Source of the DNA: SG8-41 sp035649495
GTDB taxonomy: Bacteria > Pseudomonadota > Gammaproteobacteria > Burkholderiales > SG8-41
Assembly (NCBI GenBank): GCA_035649495.1
Contig: DASRJL010000099.1
Coordinates: 25,638-89,637, forward strand
Direction of reading: 5' to 3'
DNA length: 64,000 nt
The notes beneath the pieces were generated by a model. It saw nothing but the letters and a program-made list of their open reading frames with translations, did no database searches and was not told where the DNA came from. Positions 17,580 to 26,875 of this stretch are shown piece after piece. Within the stretch, counting starts at the first letter, position 1, and each line of letters opens with the position of its first letter. The position numbers and the translations under genes were made by a program.

Positions 17580-17993
17580 CTAGAACGGCTTGACTACGGC
17601 CAGCACCACGATCGCGACCAGCACGACCACGGGGAACTCGTTGAACCAGCGATACCACACGTGACCGTGAACGTTGCGATCGTGCTTGAACTCAGCGAGG
17701 AGCTTGCCGCACCACAAGTGGTAGGCGATCAACACCGCCACCAGCGTCAGCTTGACGTGCAGCCAGACGCCGGTGATGCCGTAGCCCAGCCACAGCCACG
17801 CGCCGAACGCGATAGTCAGCACTGCGCCCGGCGCCATGATGCCGTAGTAGAGCTTGCGCTCCATGACCTTGAAGCGCTCGCGGCTCGCCGCGTCCTCCGC
17901 CAGGGTGTGGTACACGAAGAGGCGCGGCAGGTAGAAGAGCCCGGCGAACCAGGCCACCATGAAGACGATGTGGAAGGATTTGATCCAGAGCAT
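17580..17993 (-). CDS. hemJ: Protoporphyrinogen IX oxidase HemJ (CopD-like membrane protein)
   Basis: HemJ oxidises protoporphyrinogen IX in heme synthesis in bacteria that lack HemG/HemY. The 137-residue product has about four membrane helices and family motifs WIKSFHIVFMVAWFAGLFYLPRLFVYH, RKLYYGIMAPGAVLTI, WLHVKLTLVAVLIAYH and RWFNEFPVVVLVAIV. The start ATG 17993 is taken from family alignment. Only repeat sequence (element 5) precedes it, and no ribosome-binding site is visible. Confidence 0.88.
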   Translation of the reverse strand: MLWIKSFHIVFMVAWFAGLFYLPRLFVYHTLAEDAASRERFKVMERKLYYGIMAPGAVLTIAFGAWLWLGYGITGVWLHVKLTLVAVLIAYHLWCGKLLAEFKHDRNVHGHVWYRWFNEFPVVVLVAIVVLAVVKPF

Positions 17994-17996
17994 ATG

Positions 17997-18017
17997 CGGT
18001 GACCAGTGACCGGTGTC
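17997..18017. repeat. Heptad-repeat half element 5 (single GTGACCR arm)
   Basis: CGGTGACCAGTGACCGGTGTC lies between the hemJ start and the stop of the ABC permease. Only one arm is present. No inverted partner lies within 100 bp, so this may be a decayed element. Confidence 0.65.
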
Positions 18018-18811
18018 TAGTGCAGCAGCCTTCGGCGCAGCAGCACGATCGCGACGTAGAAGCTCACGATGGCATACGCCGCCAGCACGGCCAGGTGCAG
18101 CAGCACGTTCTCCGGCAGCGCCCCGTTCATGAGCGGGCGCACGAGCTCTACGGCATGCGTGAGCGGCAGCAGCTGCGCCGCCGCCTGTACCGGCGCGGGC
18201 AGCTGCGCGAGCGGAAAGAAGACGCCGCACCCGAGCATCATGGGCGTGATCGCCAGCGTAAAGTAGTACATGAAAAAATCGTAGCTCGGTGAGAGAGCCG
18301 TCATGATGAGCCCCATGCTCGAGAACGCCAGTCCCGTCAGGAACACCACGGGGATTACCCACAGGATGAGCGCCAGGCTCGTCAGCCCGAGTGCCGACGC
18401 AACCAGCATCACCGCGATGCCGGAGAGGAGGCTCTTGCTCGCCGCCCACACCGCTTCGCCGAGCACGACGTCGTCCAGCGTGACCGGCGCGTTCATGATC
18501 GCGTCCCAGGTCTTCTGAACGTGCATGCGTGAATACCCCGAATACATCGCCTCGAAGGACGCGCTCATCATGGTGCTCGAGCACACGATGCCCGCCGCGA
18601 GGAACCCGATGTAGGACATGCCGCCCACGTCGGTCAGCATTGCGCCCATGCCGTAGCCCAGGCCCAGCATGTAGATCATCGGGTCGGCGAGATTGCCGAG
18701 CATCGACGGGACGGCGAGCTTGCGCCACACCAGCGAATTGCGGCGCCAGACGTGGAGATGGCGTGAGCTGAAGGAGGGAAGGGCGAGGTTCTTGGAGGTC
18801 ATGTCGTGCAT
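18017..18811 (-). CDS. ABC-2 type transporter permease (NodJ-like)
   Basis: The 264-residue membrane protein has about six hydrophobic helices and the ABC-2 family segments RRNSLVWRKLAVPSMLGNLADPMIYMLGLGYG and PLTHAVELVRPLMNGALPENV. With the ATPase upstream it forms an exporter resembling NodIJ of rhizobia and its housekeeping relatives in Burkholderiales. The exported molecule is not evident. Two Mets are possible (18811 and 18802), and neither has a clear ribosome-binding site. Heptad element 6 separates it from its ATPase. Confidence 0.9.
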   Translation of the reverse strand: MHDMTSKNLALPSFSSRHLHVWRRNSLVWRKLAVPSMLGNLADPMIYMLGLGYGMGAMLTDVGGMSYIGFLAAGIVCSSTMMSASFEAMYSGYSRMHVQKTWDAIMNAPVTLDDVVLGEAVWAASKSLLSGIAVMLVASALGLTSLALILWVIPVVFLTGLAFSSMGLIMTALSPSYDFFMYYFTLAITPMMLGCGVFFPLAQLPAPVQAAAQLLPLTHAVELVRPLMNGALPENVLLHLAVLAAYAIVSFYVAIVLLRRRLLH

Positions 18812-18822
18812 TCGTCAAAAAA

Positions 18823-18933
18823 GTGACCCGTGACACGGGACACGTGACACGAGCCAAGTTCCACCTTCTGCAAGCGGGCAAGCCAGACAACATTGTGAAG
18901 AATACGAGTCACGGGTCACCAGTCACGAGTCAC
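18823..18933. repeat. Heptad-repeat hairpin element 6 (GTGACNC type)
   Basis: The left arm (18823-18853) has GTGACCC/GTGACAC/GGGACAC/GTGACAC units. The right arm (18904-18933) has GAGTCAC/GGGTCAC/CAGTCAC/GAGTCAC units, and the loop is about 50 bp. An extra CAGTCACGCA just beyond forms the last codons of the ATPase gene. It sits inside an ABC operon between ATPase and permease. Confidence 0.85.
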
Positions 18934-18940
18934 TCCTCAA

Positions 18941-19864
18941 TCAGTCACGCAACTCCCGCCCCGTCAGCTTGAGAAACACGTCCTCGAGGTTGGCGTGCCG
19001 GTGCAGGTAGCGCACGTCGCGGCGGCGCTCGAGCTCGTGCACCAGCGGATCGGCGTCGCGCGCGTAGCAGAACACCGTTTCCCCGGACTTCTCGCAACGC
19101 TGGGAGAACGCCCTACCGAACGAGTCCGCCCAGCCCTCCGCCCCGTCACCGTAGACTTCGACCACCTGCGGCTCGATGTGACGCTCGACCAGCTCGCGCG
19201 GCGCTCCCCCGGCGATGATGCGTCCGTGGTCCATGATCGCGAGCCGGTGGCACAGTCGCTCCGCCTCGTCCATGAAATGGGTGGTCAGGAAGATCGTCTT
19301 GCCCTGACCGAGGAGCTGTCGCAGCCGCTCCCAGATGACGTGACGCGCCTGCGGGTCGAGGCCGGTCGTAGGCTCGTCCATGAAAATCAGATCCGGGTCG
19401 TTGATGAGCGCGCGGGCGAGCGTCAGGCGGCGCCGCATGCCGCCCGACAGCGCCTGGATGCGGGATTGGGCGCGCGACCCGAGGCCGGCGAATTCGAGCA
19501 GCCCGGGTATTCTGCCGCGGATTTCCGCGTCGGTCATGCCGAAATAGCGGCCGTAGACGAGCAGATTCTCCTCCGCGGTGAAATCGGGATCGAGAGTGTC
19601 CGCCTGCGGTACCACGCCCGTGCGCCGGCGCGCTTCGCGCGCCTGCTCCGGCACCGGGAAGGAAAGCACCTCGATGTTCCCGGCGTCCGGGTCGATCAGG
19701 CCCAGGCACAGGCGCAGCGTGGTCGTCTTGCCTGCCCCGTTCGGGCCGAGCAGGCCGAAGCATTCGCCGCGCCGCAACTCCAGGTCTATGCCGGCGACGA
19801 CTTCCTGGTCGCCGTAGCGCTTGCGCAGCCCCGCTGCGCGCAACTGAACGACGGGTTGAGCCAC
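18941..19864 (-). CDS. ABC transporter ATP-binding protein (NodI-like)
   Basis: The 307-residue ATPase has Walker A GPNGAGKTTTLRL, the signature LSGGMRRRLTLARALINDP, Walker B LIFMDEPTTGLDPQ and the switch His in TTHFMDEAERL. Its long C-terminal domain, ending LEDVFLKLTGRELRD, is typical of drug- or NodI-type ABC-2 exporters. It pairs with the permease downstream. The last codons (CGT GAC TGA) come from the repeat beside it. Confidence 0.93.
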   Translation of the reverse strand: MAQPVVQLRAAGLRKRYGDQEVVAGIDLELRRGECFGLLGPNGAGKTTTLRLCLGLIDPDAGNIEVLSFPVPEQAREARRRTGVVPQADTLDPDFTAEENLLVYGRYFGMTDAEIRGRIPGLLEFAGLGSRAQSRIQALSGGMRRRLTLARALINDPDLIFMDEPTTGLDPQARHVIWERLRQLLGQGKTIFLTTHFMDEAERLCHRLAIMDHGRIIAGGAPRELVERHIEPQVVEVYGDGAEGWADSFGRAFSQRCEKSGETVFCYARDADPLVHELERRRDVRYLHRHANLEDVFLKLTGRELRD

Positions 19865-19870
19865 TCGGTC

Positions 19871-20530
19871 CTATCGGGCGCCCGGGGTTGCGGGCGCTGC
19901 GGGCCCGAAATACCGGAGGATGAGATCCGACAACACGTTCAACCGGCCGTGGAAGAAATGCTCACCACCGGGCACGACGACCACCGGCAGGTTCTGCGGA
20001 CGCGCCCAGTCGAGGACGGCGGACAGCGGGACGACATCGTCGTGCTCGCCGTGGATTACCAGCGTATCGGCGGGCACGGTCTCAGCCGGAAAGCGGTTCA
20101 CCGCGGGGCCAACCAGCACCATGCGTCCGGGCGGAAGCTGCTTTGCGACCCGCGTTTGCACGAAGCTGCCGAACGAGAACCCGGCGAGGACGAGCGGCAG
20201 GTCGCCGTAGCTCCGGCCGAGATAAGCGGCAACCGCGAGCATGTCCCCGGTTTCGCCGAGCCCGGCATCGTGCACGCCCCCGGAGGCCCCGACGCCGCGG
20301 AAATTGGGCCGCGCGGCCACGTAGCCGAGCGCAAAGAACGCCTTGGCGAGCGTGGTTACCACCTTGTTGTCTTTGGTGCCCCCCTGCACCGGGTTGGGAT
20401 GGGCGATCAGCGCAATCCCGCGACGCCCGCTCCCGGGGTCATTGATGTCCGTCTCGATCTTTCCCGCGGGTCCGTCGATCAGCACCCGGGCGAGCGATGC
20501 CGCCGGGGGAGGGCGGACATCAATCGGCAT
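19871..20530 (-). CDS. Alpha/beta hydrolase
   Basis: The 219-residue serine hydrolase belongs to a proteobacterial group often called alpha/beta hydrolase or dienelactone-hydrolase-like. It shows the oxyanion start IALIAHPNPVQGGTKDNKVV, then YVAARPNFRGVGASGG, the nucleophile elbow AGFSFGS, the acid in VIHGEHDDVVP and the His in VPGGEHFFHGRL. The substrate is unknown. It begins 18 bp after the ferredoxin gene stop, so the two are probably co-transcribed. Confidence 0.88.
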   Translation of the reverse strand: MPIDVRPPPAASLARVLIDGPAGKIETDINDPGSGRRGIALIAHPNPVQGGTKDNKVVTTLAKAFFALGYVAARPNFRGVGASGGVHDAGLGETGDMLAVAAYLGRSYGDLPLVLAGFSFGSFVQTRVAKQLPPGRMVLVGPAVNRFPAETVPADTLVIHGEHDDVVPLSAVLDWARPQNLPVVVVPGGEHFFHGRLNVLSDLILRYFGPAAPATPGAR

Positions 20531-20548
20531 CCGCGCCTCGACGCGGCG

Positions 20549-20881
20549 TTACAGTGGCTTGGCCACTTCCTCGGGGAGGAGCAGACGCTCGACGACGCGG
20601 CCGTTGACGAGATGCTCGCTGATGATCTCGTCGATGTCCTCCTGGTCCACGTAGGTGTACCAGGTCTCCTCGGGATAGACGACGATCACGGGGCCCTGTG
20701 AGCAGCGGTCGAGGCAGCCGGCCATATTCACGCGGACCTTGCCGGGTCCGGACAGCTTGAGCTCTTTAATGCGGTCTTTCGCGTAGTCCCGTATCTTTAC
20801 CGCGCCGTTGTCCGCGCAGCACTGCTTGCCGTTCGTGCGCTGGTTGCAGCAAAAAAAGACGTGCCGTTCGTAGTAGCTCAT
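20549..20881 (-). CDS. Thioredoxin-like (2Fe-2S) ferredoxin
   Basis: This 110-residue Shethna-type ferredoxin has the fold of NuoE. Cluster-ligand candidates are the Cys residues in FFCCNQRTNGKQCC and in MAGCLDRCSQGPVIVVYPEE, and WYTYVDQEDIDEIISEHL closes the domain. This pattern is standard for the stand-alone (2Fe-2S) ferredoxins of betaproteobacteria. Its electron partner is unknown. Confidence 0.92.
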   Translation of the reverse strand: MSYYERHVFFCCNQRTNGKQCCADNGAVKIRDYAKDRIKELKLSGPGKVRVNMAGCLDRCSQGPVIVVYPEETWYTYVDQEDIDEIISEHLVNGRVVERLLLPEEVAKPL

Positions 20882-21005
20882 GAGATCCCTTCAGCCGGCT
20901 GATTCGAAAGACCGCAGCAATAGCGTACGTCCGCTGCGGAGCGGATTACCCAGGCAGCCCCGCAATTATACGATGCCGACCGCAATTCGCGGGACCCCCG
21001 AGGCG

Positions 21006-22142
21006 TCAGCGTTTGAGCGGTTCCTCCCTCCGGGGCTCGGTCAGGGCGAACCCCAGGTAAAGGATGGCGAGCAGCGGCCAGAGCTCCGACAGCGCCCGCA
21101 CGATCCCGGAAAAGCTCAGATAGTGGCTGGCGCCCCCGGCGATCAGGCGGAGCGGTATGTTCTGATAGGGGTTGTCGGGAGCGAGGTTGATCGCGGCGGT
21201 CGCCGCCACTATGCACAGCGCGGCCACCGCGAGCCGGGCGCGGCCCGGCAGCCGCGCCAGCGCATAAATCGCCAGCCAGCCGCCGACCAGTCCGAAAGAC
21301 ACGCCGGGCGTCAGCCAGACCAGGGGGTGCGCCGCCTTGGCAAACACCGCGGCGGCGGCCTTGAGTGCGGCGCCCGCTCCGACCACGACGGCGATCACCG
21401 GCATGCGCCGCGCGGCCGGGCGCATCAGCGCCGTGAGGATCAACCCGAGCGCAACGAGATTCAGGAATACCACCGCCGCCTCGGTGGACAGGATGCGCTG
21501 CGGGGTGTGCACGAAGTAAACCGGCAACTCGAATACGCTGCGCACCTCGCCGGTGCCGAACAGATGCGCGACCGGATTCATCTGGGCAAGCAGCCACAGG
21601 CACACGATCACGAACCCGGCGTCGGCCGCCATGCCGCTCCGGAACAAGCGGTGCCGCCAGGCATACAGCCTTCGTCCCACCAGGCGCGTGGGTGCGAAAA
21701 GCGGCGCGGCCATCGCTCCGATCAGGCCGCCGCAGCTGTTCGTGAGCAGGTCCACGTTCGATGCGATCCGGGACGGCAGGAACATCTGCATTGCTTCCAT
21801 GGCAAGGCTCACGCCCGTCGCGGCGAGCGCGGCGGCGAGCGCGCCCGGCGCGGCGCCGTAGCGGGCGCTCAATCCCGCGGACAGGAGGAAGCCCAGGGGA
21901 ACGTAGGCCGCGACGTTTACCGCGATGTCCTCGAACGTGATATAGCGCGGCCACGGCGCGGTGAGAAAATGCAGGATCTCGTCGGGGGGCATACGCCACC
22001 CGCCGAACGGCTTCAGGCTTGCGTATACGACGACCAGCAGATAGGCGAGCGCGAGTATCCAGGCGAGGCGGATGGCGTGCACGGAGAATCCGGCGCGCCG
22101 CTCGTCGCGGCCCTCGCTCCGACTGCCTGCAGCCTCGTTCAT
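21006..22142 (-). CDS. VanZ-family membrane protein
   Basis: The 378-residue protein has about ten hydrophobic helices. The N-terminal VanZ-like domain shows SLKPFGGWRMPPDEILHFLTAPWPRYITFEDIAVNVAAYVPLGFLLSAGL and FLPSRIASNVDLLTNSCGGLIG, typical of VanZ proteins of unknown enzymatic role. It is divergent from the DHH gene at 22255. Confidence 0.85.
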   Translation of the reverse strand: MNEAAGSRSEGRDERRAGFSVHAIRLAWILALAYLLVVVYASLKPFGGWRMPPDEILHFLTAPWPRYITFEDIAVNVAAYVPLGFLLSAGLSARYGAAPGALAAALAATGVSLAMEAMQMFLPSRIASNVDLLTNSCGGLIGAMAAPLFAPTRLVGRRLYAWRHRLFRSGMAADAGFVIVCLWLLAQMNPVAHLFGTGEVRSVFELPVYFVHTPQRILSTEAAVVFLNLVALGLILTALMRPAARRMPVIAVVVGAGAALKAAAAVFAKAAHPLVWLTPGVSFGLVGGWLAIYALARLPGRARLAVAALCIVAATAAINLAPDNPYQNIPLRLIAGGASHYLSFSGIVRALSELWPLLAILYLGFALTEPRREEPLKR

Positions 22143-22254
22143 CGCGTGCTCGGGTAGACTAGTGCCGCGACACCTTCATTTCGAAACGCCGCTGCGCAAT
22201 GACAAGATGTCGCGAAACTAATGCGGTTCAATAGGAAATCAGTCAGGACGCGTG

Positions 22255-23214
22255 ATGCAATTCTATGACATCTTCAACGGCGACGCCGACGGCATCTGCG
22301 CGCTGCAGCAGCTGCGCCTGGAGGAGCCGCGCGAAAGCATCCTCGTCACCGGTGTCAAGCGCGACATCCATCTGCTCGCGCGGGTCGAGGCGCGGCCGGG
22401 CGACGAGCTGACGGTCCTCGATATTTCGCTGGCCGCCAACGCGCGCGATCTCGAGCGGCTGCTGGCGGGCGGGGCGAGCTGTCGCTATTTCGATCACCAC
22501 GCGCCCGGAACGATACCCCGGCATCCCAACCTGAGAGCCGTGATCGACACATCGCCCGATGTATGCACCAGTCTCCTCGTCGACCGCCATCTCGGCGGGC
22601 GCCGGCGACTGTGGGCGGTGGTCGCGGCATTCGGCGACAACCTGCAAGGTCCCGCCGCGCGCGCCGCGGCGCCGTTCGGGCTGGAGGAGAGCGATCTTGT
22701 CCGCCTGCGGGAGCTCGGGGAGGCGCTCAACTACAACGCCTACGGCGAAACGACCGACGATCTTCACTACCACCCCGCCGAGCTTTACGAGACGCTACGG
22801 CAGTACGCCGACCCGCGCGACTTCATCGGCAACGAGCCGGTCTTCGAGGTGCTGCGCGATGCCCGTCTCGACGATCTCGACTGCGCCCTGAGAGTGCGGC
22901 CTCAGCTGTCCACGGAGAAGTGCGCGGGTTTCGTTCTTCCGGACGCCGCGTGGAGCCGCCGCGTGCACGGGGCGCTCGGCAACCGGCTGGCCGAACGGGA
23001 ACCCGGCCGCGCGCATGCGGTGCTGGTCGCGAAGCCGGACGGCTATCTCGTCAGCGTGAGGGCGCCGGTGGAACGCCCGCGCGGAGCGGATGTACTGTGC
23101 GCGAAATTCGAGACCGGGGGCGGCAGGGCCGGTGCGGCGGGGATCAACACGCTGCCCGAGGGTGAGCTCGAGCGCTTTCTCGCGGAGTTCGAGAAGGCGT
23201 TCAGCGCACAGTGA
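22255..23214 (+). CDS. DHH-family phosphoesterase-like protein
   Basis: The 319-residue product has the first DHH motif at its N-terminus (FYDIFNGDADGICALQQ), a TVLDISLAANARDLERLL stretch, the name motif YFDHHAPG and a C-terminal DHHA1-like end KFETGGGRAGAAGINTLP. Related proteins are nanoRNases or exopolyphosphatases, and this betaproteobacterial subgroup is uncharacterised. Start ATG 22255 has an AGGA about eight bases upstream, and a GTG at 22252 is an alternative. Its 3' end overlaps the convergent gene by 14 bp. Confidence 0.85.
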   Translation: MQFYDIFNGDADGICALQQLRLEEPRESILVTGVKRDIHLLARVEARPGDELTVLDISLAANARDLERLLAGGASCRYFDHHAPGTIPRHPNLRAVIDTSPDVCTSLLVDRHLGGRRRLWAVVAAFGDNLQGPAARAAAPFGLEESDLVRLRELGEALNYNAYGETTDDLHYHPAELYETLRQYADPRDFIGNEPVFEVLRDARLDDLDCALRVRPQLSTEKCAGFVLPDAAWSRRVHGALGNRLAEREPGRAHAVLVAKPDGYLVSVRAPVERPRGADVLCAKFETGGGRAGAAGINTLPEGELERFLAEFEKAFSAQ

Positions 23215-23743
23215 ACTTCGGGGCAATTCCCCGCAGGATGTTCATCTCGATCACGATGAGCGCTGCAAGCCACAGGAGCGCGTCGTAGGCGTCGAACCAT
23301 TCACCCTGCCACATCCAGATCATGGCAAGAACGCCCAATCCGGTGTAAAGCAGGCCCGCCGCGGCCGCGTAGGCCGTCCGATGATTAACGGCTATCGCGG
23401 GAAAACGGACCTGGGACTCGAGCACGATCACGATCGCGATCCAGAATCCAACGTTGATCGCATCGAGCCACTCCTGCTCGCGCACGTAACCGGCCGCTGC
23501 CGCGGCGACAGCAGCCGCAGCGACGAGGCGGCTGCCGCGGATAGCGCTGGCCGTCCATCCACCGTGCGCCCCCCAGCCGAAATCGGTTTCCATCTCGAAC
23601 AGCAAGAGCAGCACCAGCCAGGCGACCGAGTCGAGACCCTCGGAAAGCGTGCCCGAGATGAGGTACGCCGCGGTATTGCACGCCAGGAGCGCGAACAGCC
23701 CTGCTTTGAACCACAAATAGGCCGGGCGATCGGCGGTGGGCAC
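23201..23743 (-). CDS. Hypothetical four- to five-helix membrane protein
   Basis: The 180-residue product has hydrophobic segments such as AWLVLLLLFEMETDFGWG, INVGFWIAIVIVLESQVRF and ALLWLAALIVIEMNIL. The acidic residues inside the helices recall voltage-sensor-less channel-like or DUF families, but no function can be assigned. It is downstream of the sodium symporter gene (21 bp) and may be co-transcribed with it. Confidence 0.75.
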   Translation of the reverse strand: MPTADRPAYLWFKAGLFALLACNTAAYLISGTLSEGLDSVAWLVLLLLFEMETDFGWGAHGGWTASAIRGSRLVAAAAVAAAAAGYVREQEWLDAINVGFWIAIVIVLESQVRFPAIAVNHRTAYAAAAGLLYTGLGVLAMIWMWQGEWFDAYDALLWLAALIVIEMNILRGIAPKFTVR

Positions 23744-23764
23744 GTCGAGAGCGTTCCCTGTGGC

Positions 23765-25207
23765 TTACCGGTTTTCCGGGCTCGCGCGCGCAGCCGCGCC
23801 CTGCGGCAGCAGCGAACCCGCCACCATCCCTGCGGTGCTCGCGAGGAGTCCGCCGAGCTGCGGCGGCAGCAGCGCCCCGGCTGCGAATATTTCCAGGAAG
23901 ACCCAGGTCCCGACGCCGAGGAAGAGCGCGGCGAGCGCACCCCGGGTCGTAGCGCGCCGCCAGAACAGCCCCGCGGCGAGCGGCACGAACGCGCCGACCA
24001 GGGTCACCTTGTAGGCGTTCTGAACCATCTCGTACATCGTGCTCTTCGAATTGAGCGCGAAGAGCAGCGCCCCGGCGGCGAACACCACCAGCACGACGCG
24101 CATCGTCGTCAGGAACCGCCGGTCGCTCATGCCCGGAGAGAAAGGCCGCAGCGCGTTCTCGGTGAACAGCGCGGCGGGCGCGAGCAGGGCGCCGCTCGCG
24201 GTGGAGAGGATCGCCGACAGCAGCGCCCCGAAAAACAGCGCCTGCGCCCACAGGGGCGTGCGGTTCAGGATCAGCTCGGGCAGTATCCGCTGCACCTCGC
24301 GCGCGTCCTCGGACTTGAAGAGCTCGGTCATGGCCGGATCGATCACTATCGCGGAATAGGCGATGAATATCGGCACGAAGGCGAAGCAGAAATAGACCAG
24401 GGCCCCGGTCAGCGTGCCCCACACCGCCGTCGACTCGTTGCGCGCGGAGGTCACGCGCTGGAACACGTCCTGCTGCGGGATCGAGCCCAGCGCAAGCGTC
24501 AGCCACGCGGCGGCGAACGCGAGCCATTCCTTCGTGCCGCCCTTCGGCCAGAACTCGAACTTGCCGGCCTCGGCGGCCGCCGCCACGACGCGACCGGCGC
24601 CGCCCGCCATGTCGCTCACGAGCCACGCGATAGCGGAGAGTCCGGCGATGATCACCACGGACTGGAAGAGATCCGTCACTGCGACCGACCACATGCCGCC
24701 CCAGACCGTGTACGCGAGCACGACCACCAGCCCGAGCACGATGCCCTCGTTGAGCGAGACGGCGCCCTGCGACAGCACCGAAATGGCCAGTCCCAGGGCG
24801 GTCAGCTGTGCGGAAGTCCAGCCCAGATAGGACGCGGTGATGGCGAGGCTCGTCAGGACCTCCACCGGCCTGCCGTAGCGCTTGCGATAGAAGTCGCCGA
24901 TCGTGAGGAGATCCATGCGGTAGAACGCGCGCGCGAAAAACAGCGCTACGAACACCAGGCAGAAGGATGCGCCGAACGGGTCGGCGACGATACCGCCGAG
25001 GCCGTCCTTCGTGAAGGTGGCTGACACGGACAGCACGGTTTCCGCGCCGAACCAGGTCGCGAAGACCGTCGCCGCGTTGATGTAGAGCGGAAGACCGCGG
25101 CCTGCGACGACGTAATCCCTGGAGTTGTGCACGCGCCGCGCGGCCCACAGGCCGATCGCGACCGATACGAGAAGGTACAGGATTACCAGGGTGAGCAGGG
25201 TGGACAC
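23765..25207 (-). CDS. Sodium:solute symporter family protein
   Basis: The 480-residue SSS transporter has about 13 helices. Family hallmarks are VAGRGLPLYINAATVFATWFGAETVL at helix 1-2, GDFYRKRYGR, LAYTVWGGMWSVAVTDLFQ and LGSIPQQDVFQRVTSARNE. The substrate (sugar, proline, pantothenate or other) cannot be inferred from context. It begins 15 bp after ubiB on the same strand. Confidence 0.9.
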   Translation of the reverse strand: MSTLLTLVILYLLVSVAIGLWAARRVHNSRDYVVAGRGLPLYINAATVFATWFGAETVLSVSATFTKDGLGGIVADPFGASFCLVFVALFFARAFYRMDLLTIGDFYRKRYGRPVEVLTSLAITASYLGWTSAQLTALGLAISVLSQGAVSLNEGIVLGLVVVLAYTVWGGMWSVAVTDLFQSVVIIAGLSAIAWLVSDMAGGAGRVVAAAAEAGKFEFWPKGGTKEWLAFAAAWLTLALGSIPQQDVFQRVTSARNESTAVWGTLTGALVYFCFAFVPIFIAYSAIVIDPAMTELFKSEDAREVQRILPELILNRTPLWAQALFFGALLSAILSTASGALLAPAALFTENALRPFSPGMSDRRFLTTMRVVLVVFAAGALLFALNSKSTMYEMVQNAYKVTLVGAFVPLAAGLFWRRATTRGALAALFLGVGTWVFLEIFAAGALLPPQLGGLLASTAGMVAGSLLPQGAAARASPENR

Positions 25208-25222
25208 GACTCGTGTTAGGGA

Positions 25223-26740
25223 TTAATGAACGAACAAAAGCCACGCGGCGATCACGACCAGAGCGGCCGCGATGACCGTCAAAAGACCGTTCTTCCGTCG
25301 TTCCAGGCGCAGCAGCTCCTCCCGCCCGGGATTCGTCTGCACCTCTGCCTGGCGCGCCAGCGCCTGGTGCAGCAGGCGCGGCAGCTGCGGCAGCGTTGCG
25401 CTCCAGTAGGGCGCTTCCTCGCGCAGGCGCTCGATGAAACCGCGCCACCCGATCTGCTCCGACATCCAGCGCTCGAGATAGGGCTTCGCGGTCTGCCACA
25501 GGTCGAGATCGGGATCGAGGTCGCGTCCCAGCCCCTCGATGTTGAGCAGAGTCTTCTGCAGCAGGACGAGCTGCGGCTGCACCTGGATGTTGAAGCGGCG
25601 CGAGGTCTGGAACAGCCGCAGCAGCACGCGCCCGAAGGAAATCTCCTTCAGCGGCTTGGCGAATATCGGCTCGCACACTGCGCGGATCGCCGACTCGAAG
25701 TCGTCGATGCGGGTATCGCGCGGCGCCCAGCCTGACTCGATGTGGACCTGCGCCACCCGCCGGTAGTCGCGCCGGAAGAACGCGAGGAAGTTCTGCGCCA
25801 GGTAGTGCTTGTCGACGTCGGTCAGGGTGCCCATGATGCCGAAATCGAGCGCGACGTAGCGGCCGTCGGGCATGACCAGGATGTTGCCGGGATGCATGTC
25901 GGCGTGAAAGAAGCCGTGGCGGAACACCTGCGTGAAAAAAATCTCGACGCCGGCCCGCGCGAGCCGCGGGATGTCGACCCCTTGCGCGCGCAGCGCGGCG
26001 ACCCCGGAAACGGGCGTGCCGTGCATGCGCTGCATGACCATCACCTCGCTCGAGCAGTAGTCCCAGTAGATTTCGGGCACCAGCAGGAGCGGCGAGTCCC
26101 TGAAGTTGCGCCTGAGGAGACTCGCGTTGGACGCCTCCTGCAGGAGGTCGAGCTCGACATCGAGATGCTTTGAAAACTCGGCGACGACCTCGTGCGGGCG
26201 CAGGCGCTTGCCGTCGGCCCACGCGAACTCGATCAGGGTGGCCCCGGCGTCCAGCAGGGCGAGATCGTTGGCGATGACGGCGGAAATGCCGGGACGCAGC
26301 ACCTTGACCGCGACGTCCGTGCCGTCGAGCAGCCGTGCGATGTGCACCTGCGCGACCGAGGCGCTGGCGATGGGCGTGCGGTCGAACTCCGCGAAGACGT
26401 CCGCGAGCGGCCTGGCGTAGGCGCGCTCGAGTAGCGCGACTGCCTGCCCGGCCGGAAACGGCGGGACCCGGTCCTGCAACTTCGCCAGTTCGTCGGCGAT
26501 ATCGGTCGGGAGCAGATCGCGCCGCGTGGAGAGCATCTGTCCGAACTTGACGAAGATGGGTCCGAGCGCTTCGAGGGCCCGGCGCAATCGCACCGCGCGC
26601 GGCTCGTTGAGGACGCGCCAGAAGAGAGCGGCATTGATGCACGTGCGCAGGCCCCGCACGCGCTCGTGGCCGAGAAAGAACTCGTCGAGCCCGTAGCGGA
26701 AGCCGACGGTGAGAATTTTCAGCAGCCGGAACAAGCGCAT
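25223..26740 (-). CDS. ubiB: UbiB, ABC1-family atypical kinase for ubiquinone biosynthesis
   Basis: UbiB is a membrane ATPase needed for coenzyme Q synthesis. The 505-residue product has the inhibitory KxGQ motif (GPIFVKFGQMLSTRRDLLP), the A-rich loop ASVAQVH, the VKVLRPG Lys, catalytic FHADMHPGNILV and the metal motif ALDFGIMG. It ends in a hydrophobic C-terminal anchor (AALVVIAAWLLFV). It normally follows ubiJ directly. Here a metallo-beta-lactamase-fold gene intervenes. Confidence 0.95.
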   Translation of the reverse strand: MRLFRLLKILTVGFRYGLDEFFLGHERVRGLRTCINAALFWRVLNEPRAVRLRRALEALGPIFVKFGQMLSTRRDLLPTDIADELAKLQDRVPPFPAGQAVALLERAYARPLADVFAEFDRTPIASASVAQVHIARLLDGTDVAVKVLRPGISAVIANDLALLDAGATLIEFAWADGKRLRPHEVVAEFSKHLDVELDLLQEASNASLLRRNFRDSPLLLVPEIYWDYCSSEVMVMQRMHGTPVSGVAALRAQGVDIPRLARAGVEIFFTQVFRHGFFHADMHPGNILVMPDGRYVALDFGIMGTLTDVDKHYLAQNFLAFFRRDYRRVAQVHIESGWAPRDTRIDDFESAIRAVCEPIFAKPLKEISFGRVLLRLFQTSRRFNIQVQPQLVLLQKTLLNIEGLGRDLDPDLDLWQTAKPYLERWMSEQIGWRGFIERLREEAPYWSATLPQLPRLLHQALARQAEVQTNPGREELLRLERRKNGLLTVIAAALVVIAAWLLFVH

Positions 26741-26756
26741 GGAACGATTCTAACCC

Positions 26757-26834
26757 GCGTCAAGACCGGACGCGTCCGCGCCGGCTTGACTCCGCGTGAC
26801 CGAACGGACGACTTCGTCGCCGTTCATCACGCGG
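26757..26834. repeat. Two adjacent inverted repeats upstream of ubiB
   Basis: The first hairpin pairs CGCGTCAAGACCGG (26757-26770) with CCGGCTTGACTCCGCG (26781-26796). The second pairs CCGCGTGACCGAACGG with CCGTTCATCACGCGG (26792-26834). It resembles the paired repeat after pilU and lies between the metallo-hydrolase gene and ubiB. Confidence 0.55.
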
Positions 26835-26875
26835 GGCTCAGCTATCGATCCACATGCGCCCCAGACCGGCACGAC

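Noticed and set aside
18941..20881. Nodulation genes nodIJ in the strict sense
   Set aside because: The pair resembles NodI/NodJ, but no other nod genes are present; related housekeeping exporters are common in betaproteobacteria.
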